Below are positions 14,463 to 17,902 of a stretch of DNA of 17,902 nucleotides, piece by piece; the first letter of the stretch is position 1, and each line of letters starts with the position of its first letter. The translations under genes and the position numbers were made by a program. Origin of the DNA: an uncultured bacterium (lineage in GTDB: Bacteria; Planctomycetota; UBA1135; GCA-002686595); contig CADEGS010000075.1 in NCBI GenBank assembly GCA_902826945.1, positions 1 to 17,902 of the forward strand. The letters run 5' to 3'. The notes beneath the pieces were generated by a model. The model searched no databases. It was not told the DNA's origin and saw nothing but the letters and a program-made list of their open reading frames with translations.

Positions 14463-14876
14463 CCGCCCTCGCTCCACGCCGCCCCCTCCCCACGCTTCCC
14501 TCCCCGGAGCCCCTCCCACGTCGTCGCGCAACCCCCTGCTCGCGACTCACCTCCGCCCTCCTAAGAACACCCAAAATGCGTCCTCCTGCGCGCGCTCGAT
14601 TTGCGGCTGGATCTTGCAAAAAATCGTGTGCCGGAGCGGAACCAGACGGCAGCTCGAACGTCCCGGGTGCGCTCGCTTTTTTTCGTCGGATCCGCGGGAA
14701 ACCCGCGATTCCGCGGGGCTAGGGTGCGCCGAGCCCAAGTCGGCGGGGGGGCCCGGCGGCTAGGGAAGGACCGCTTCCAACCGTGCCGCCGCGGAGGTCG
14801 CGCGTGCTCGCGCACCTGTCGACGGGCCCCCCGTGCGGGGCGTCCACGGCGACGCAACACCATCGGGATCGCAACC
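14463..14876. other. Gene-free leader region with A/T-rich tracts
   Basis: No credible gene lies here; the frame upstream of 14877 is Arg-rich and precedes an obvious signal peptide. The first 90 bases are C-rich. From about 14560 the composition shifts: CCTAAGAACACCCAAAATG, an A6 run (14618-14623) and a T7 run (about 14676-14682) are rare in this DNA and mark a likely promoter or regulatory zone for the secreted protein gene. Around 14690-14717, CCGCGGGAAACCCGCG and a following CCGCGG can form two mutually exclusive stems. TAGGGT at 14720-14725 could be a -10 box, but its -35 is unclear. Confidence 0.45.
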
Positions 14877-17129
14877 ATGCCGACTCGCCGGACCCCTCTG
14901 GCCCGCTCCTTCTTCCTCCTCGTCCTCTCCTCCTCCCTCGCGCTCGCGAGCGCTCGCCTCGCGCACGCGGAGACCCACCCGCCGGGCGCCGTCCCGCGCT
15001 CGGCCGCCGAGCAGGCGCTACCCGGCCAGCGCGTGGCCGAGCTCACCGTGCAGGTGCCCTCGGCCGGCGGGCCGTTCGTCGTGCACGGCACGCTCGCGAT
15101 CGACCCGCGGCCGTTCGAGCGCACGCAGTGCCCCTACACCATCACGACGCCGAGCGGCGACGCGCTCGACACGCAGTGGGAGCTCGTCGCGCGCCTGCAG
15201 CACGGCCTGGTCGTCGAGCTGCGCGCCGTGTGCCCGAGCAACCCGTGGAGCGGCAAGCAGGTGTTCCCCGTCCTGCTGCAGCCCAGCGCCTTCCACGTCT
15301 CCGCGTTCGACCAGCAGGCGCTGCTCGTCGCGCTCACGCCCGGCGCCGTACGCCTCGACATCGAGGACCAGTCGGGCGGGCACCACTACCGGTCGCTGAC
15401 CGGCTTCGACTCGCGCTTCGAGCCCTATCGTCTGGGCCCGGCGACCGTCACGCTCGAGACCACCAGCCAGGACGCCTTCGGCGGCGTGCAGAGCTGGTGC
15501 ACGATCGACGCCTCGCTCCGCCAGCTGCACCTGATCGTCAACTGGAACGACGGCACGCTGCCGGCGCGCCCCGACGTCTACTTCCGCTCGCTGAAGCTGC
15601 TGGTGCCCTCGGGGTGGACGTGGACGTCCTTCCTGCCGGACCCGGCCGTCGGCAACGGCTACCTCGTGCGGCCCGACAACCACGTGATCCCGCAGCGCAT
15701 GGAGCGCTCCTTCCGCGTGGTCGTGCACCCGACGGGGACGACGCCCGACCTGAGCTACCGCGGCTGGGGTGTCGCGAGCTGGAAGGACGGCGGGTACCTG
15801 GCGGAGAGCGTGCCCGTCCCCGACCTGAGCCACCTGACGGTCAACCTCACGACGCAGAAGACCGACGACTACAACCGGCTGCAGAACCTGCTGCCGACGC
15901 TGCCCGGCGACGTGCCCGTGTCCTTCCTGTGGCCGGCGCGCGGCGTGAAGTACGGCGGCATGACGGGCGGCATCGACATCTTCCAGTACGAGGGCGTGAT
16001 CGCCGCCGCCACGGCGCAGGTGGACGGGATCCTCTCGCTCTTCGTCGAGCAGCTGCGCTACGCCTCGCGCCAGATGGGCTGCATCTACGCCCCCGACGGG
16101 CGCCCGATCGCGATCGAGGACTACCGCAACGCGAACGGCACGCTGCCCTGGTCGATGTTCAACAACAGGTTCCAGGGCAACCCGGTCAAGGACGCCCCGT
16201 TCCACTTCTCGACCACGGGGCCGGGCAGCGGGACCGCGGCCTACGACCCGCTCGAGTACGAGCCGATCGACGACCAGCACCTGATCCGCCGCTCGAAGGC
16301 GAACAAGGTGCTCGTGTGGCTCGACAACGACCCGTTGGCGCGCCTCTACCTGACGATGGACGCGACGCTCAAGCGCATGATCTTCTACGAGGGGCCGGGC
16401 GGTCACGTCGCCATCCCCGCGCTGAAGGCCCAGGGCCTGCCCTGGGGCCGCGCCGAGGCCTGGGCCGCGGACGCGCTGGCCACCGTCTACGCGATCTCCG
16501 ACGACGCCTGGCGCGCGCGGCACGAGGACTGGTTCGTGCAGTTCACGCTCGCGCTCTACCGCGGCCAGATGCAGAACGGCCTCTTCTCGGCCCTCGAGAC
16601 GGGCAAGGTCGTCACGAGCCCGCCCTACGGCCACCGCCTGAACGAGCCCTGCCCGATCGGCCTCCACACGCTCCAGTCCTCCACGGCGGAGGTGCCCGAC
16701 TACAAGGCCCACCGCGCGAACGAGCAGGTCTACATGATGATGGCGCTGCACGCCGCCGAGGAGACGGTCGGCATCCACACCGCCGACATGCTCCGGCGCT
16801 GCGGCAACGGCCTGTGGAACCTGGCCTGGAAGACCGGCACGGACGGCCTGCTCGACCGCTACCCCGTCGGCCGCATCGACGGCCAGCCCTACCTCGACGC
16901 GAGCCAGATCCCCGCCGGGCTGACGACGACGATCCCGAAGGACAACTACCACGTGGCCGGCGGGCTGTACCTCGGGCTGACGAGCGGCAGCGCGCTGCTG
17001 CCGGCGCTCTACGCCTACACCGCCACCGGCAACGCGCAGGGGGCGCTGGCGGCGCTGATCAGCCGCGGGGCGAACTCGATCGAGAACGTCGCGCCGCTCC
17101 TGGCGCTCTTGCAGCAGGCGCTGCCGTAG
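14877..17129 (+). CDS. Large secreted protein of unknown family
   Basis: 750 residues. A signal peptide (MPTRRTPLAR, then a hydrophobic core) cleaves near AHA|ET at residue 31. Residues about 50-330 are beta-rich with repeated short strands (VVHGTLAIDP, VARLQHGLVVELRAVCP, ATVTLETT, RQLHLIVNWNDG, FRVVVHP). Residues about 340-410 contain FLWPARGVKYGGMTGG. From about 485 the protein is helical with many Trp/Tyr/His residues: GPGGHVAIPALKAQGLPWGRAEAW, HEDWFVQFTLALYRGQMQNG, ANEQVYMMMALHAAEETVG and CGNGLWNLAWKTGTDGLLDRYP. An N-terminal beta-sandwich followed by a helical barrel-like domain is the layout of several polysaccharide lyases and glycoside hydrolases, but I cannot assign a family. The ATG at 14877 has only a weak GGGA upstream. 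It converges on asnS. Confidence 0.85.
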   Translation: MPTRRTPLARSFFLLVLSSSLALASARLAHAETHPPGAVPRSAAEQALPGQRVAELTVQVPSAGGPFVVHGTLAIDPRPFERTQCPYTITTPSGDALDTQWELVARLQHGLVVELRAVCPSNPWSGKQVFPVLLQPSAFHVSAFDQQALLVALTPGAVRLDIEDQSGGHHYRSLTGFDSRFEPYRLGPATVTLETTSQDAFGGVQSWCTIDASLRQLHLIVNWNDGTLPARPDVYFRSLKLLVPSGWTWTSFLPDPAVGNGYLVRPDNHVIPQRMERSFRVVVHPTGTTPDLSYRGWGVASWKDGGYLAESVPVPDLSHLTVNLTTQKTDDYNRLQNLLPTLPGDVPVSFLWPARGVKYGGMTGGIDIFQYEGVIAAATAQVDGILSLFVEQLRYASRQMGCIYAPDGRPIAIEDYRNANGTLPWSMFNNRFQGNPVKDAPFHFSTTGPGSGTAAYDPLEYEPIDDQHLIRRSKANKVLVWLDNDPLARLYLTMDATLKRMIFYEGPGGHVAIPALKAQGLPWGRAEAWAADALATVYAISDDAWRARHEDWFVQFTLALYRGQMQNGLFSALETGKVVTSPPYGHRLNEPCPIGLHTLQSSTAEVPDYKAHRANEQVYMMMALHAAEETVGIHTADMLRRCGNGLWNLAWKTGTDGLLDRYPVGRIDGQPYLDASQIPAGLTTTIPKDNYHVAGGLYLGLTSGSALLPALYAYTATGNAQGALAALISRGANSIENVAPLLALLQQALP

Positions 17130-17141
17130 CGGCGGGCCACG

Positions 17142-17173
17142 GACCCGGGGCGCGCGAGCGCGTGCCCCGGGTC
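17142..17173. terminator. Shared hairpin terminator between convergent genes
   Basis: GACCCGGGGC (17142-17151) pairs perfectly with GCCCCGGGTC (17164-17173). The interior CGCG/CGCG adds about four pairs around a small loop. It lies 12 bases after the plus-strand stop and 12 bases after the minus-strand stop, an ideal position for a bidirectional terminator. It lacks a U-run. Confidence 0.75.
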
Positions 17174-17185
17174 AGGCCGCGGCGC

Positions 17186-17902
17186 TCAGGGCTCGACGCG
17201 GTAGATCGTGCGCGGGAACGGGATGCACTCGCGCACGTGCTCGACGCCCGCGATCCAGGCCACCAGGCGCTCCAGCCCCAGGCCGAAGCCGCCGTGCGGC
17301 ACCGAGCCGTAGCGGCGCAGGTCGAGGTACCACTCGAAGGCCTGCTGCGGCAGGTCGTGCTCGCGGATGCGCCCGAGCAGGAGGTCGAGGTCGTCCTCGC
17401 GCTGGCTGCCGCCGATCAGCTCGCCCATGCCCTCGGTGCCGATCACGTCCACGCACAGGCACTTGTCCGGCTGGAGCGGGTCGCGCTTCATGTAGAACGC
17501 CTTCACCGCCGCGGGGTAGTGCGTGATCATCAGCGGGCGGTCGTGCAGGTTCGAGAGGATCGTCTCGTCCGGCGCGCCCAGGTCCTCGCCGTAGCGGAAG
17601 GTCGACTCGGGGTGGTCCTGCAGGACGCGCGCCGCCTCGTCGTAGGTCATGCGCGGGAAGGGCTTCCGGATCGCCTCCAGGCGCGCGACGTCGCGCTCGA
17701 GGATCTCGAGCTCGGGGCGCCGGCGCTCGAGCACGTAGGAGACCGCCGCCACGATCGTGTCCTCGGCCAGCTCCAGGACGTCCGCGAGCTCGGCGTACGC
17801 CATCTCCGGCTCGAGCATCCAGAACTCCGTCAGGTGCCGGCGCGTCTTCGACTTCTCGGCGCGGAAGGTCGGCCCGAAGCAGTAGACCTTGCCGTGCGCC
17901 AT
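17186..17902 (-). CDS. asnS: Asparaginyl-tRNA synthetase (3' part; runs off the window)
   Basis: Class II aminoacyl-tRNA synthetase charging tRNA-Asn; cytoplasmic. The visible 238 residues are the C-terminal half of the catalytic core. Motif 2 is [19 protein letters not shown], near the visible N-terminus, and the EKSKTRRHL wording is typical of AsnRS rather than AspRS. Motif 3 is [11 protein letters not shown] (204-214, with the class II Glu-Arg at 211-212), followed by [10 protein letters not shown] near the end. The anticodon-binding OB domain and motif 1 must lie beyond position 17902. The ATG at 17902-17900 aligns inside the domain and is not the start. The family is usually about 430-470 residues, so roughly half is missing. 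No sign of decay. Confidence 0.95.
   Translation of the reverse strand: MAHGKVYCFGPTFRAEKSKTRRHLTEFWMLEPEMAYAELADVLELAEDTIVAAVSYVLERRRPELEILERDVARLEAIRKPFPRMTYDEAARVLQDHPESTFRYGEDLGAPDETILSNLHDRPLMITHYPAAVKAFYMKRDPLQPDKCLCVDVIGTEGMGELIGGSQREDDLDLLLGRIREHDLPQQAFEWYLDLRRYGSVPHGGFGLGLERLVAWIAGVEHVRECIPFPRTIYRVEP

Overview
This is a very GC-rich window (GC by eye well above 70 percent, with GC-dominated third codon positions) from a bacterial chromosome. Gene content points to a Planctomycetota-like bacterium. The signs are large secreted proteins of unknown family with classical signal peptides, a reprolysin-like metalloprotease with a TIG domain, a DUF4388/PEGA/propeller membrane protein, and a TMTC-like membrane glycosyltransferase carrying TPRs. 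Most genes lack a good Shine-Dalgarno sequence. Myxococcota or another GC-rich lineage cannot be excluded from the sequence alone. No phage, IS transposase, CRISPR array or defence gene is seen.

Left block (1-3886). A perfect 32-bp-arm palindrome (24-90) and a structured repeat open the window. A run of minus-strand genes follows; in transcription order it is tRNA-His(GTG), a small Cys-containing hypothetical protein, a secreted M12-type metalloprotease, and endonuclease III (nth). GC-rich hairpins separate most of these units.

Middle block (4069-9878, plus strand). A small beta-rich envelope protein comes first. It is followed by a ThiF/MoeB-type E1-like adenylyltransferase overlapping by one base a MobA-like nucleotidyltransferase, a pair consistent with sulfur-carrier, molybdopterin or thiamine-type cofactor chemistry. 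Next is a 1053-residue single-pass membrane protein with a cytoplasmic DUF4388-like domain and periplasmic TPR, PEGA-like and propeller-like regions.

Right block (9879-17902). A strong hairpin terminates a minus-strand secreted protein, which is divergent from a two-gene unit: a TMTC-like polytopic TPR protein and a GTG-started HEAT-like lipoprotein overlapping it by 4 bases. A 529-base gene-free gap, unusually rich in A/T tracts for this DNA, leads to a 750-residue secreted protein of unknown family. That gene converges on a truncated asparaginyl-tRNA synthetase across a shared hairpin.

The most unusual signal is a dispersed intergenic element of about 95 bases, present three times (99-192, 9880-9974, 14366-14462). 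Each copy is in the same orientation, and at least two of the three directly follow the stop codon of a plus-strand gene. The two close copies differ at only four positions, one of them an indel inside a hairpin loop. The third copy is diverged but keeps the same tandem small hairpins, including an invariant one with a GCA loop. This suggests a structured 3'-UTR or REP-like family that I cannot match to a known one.
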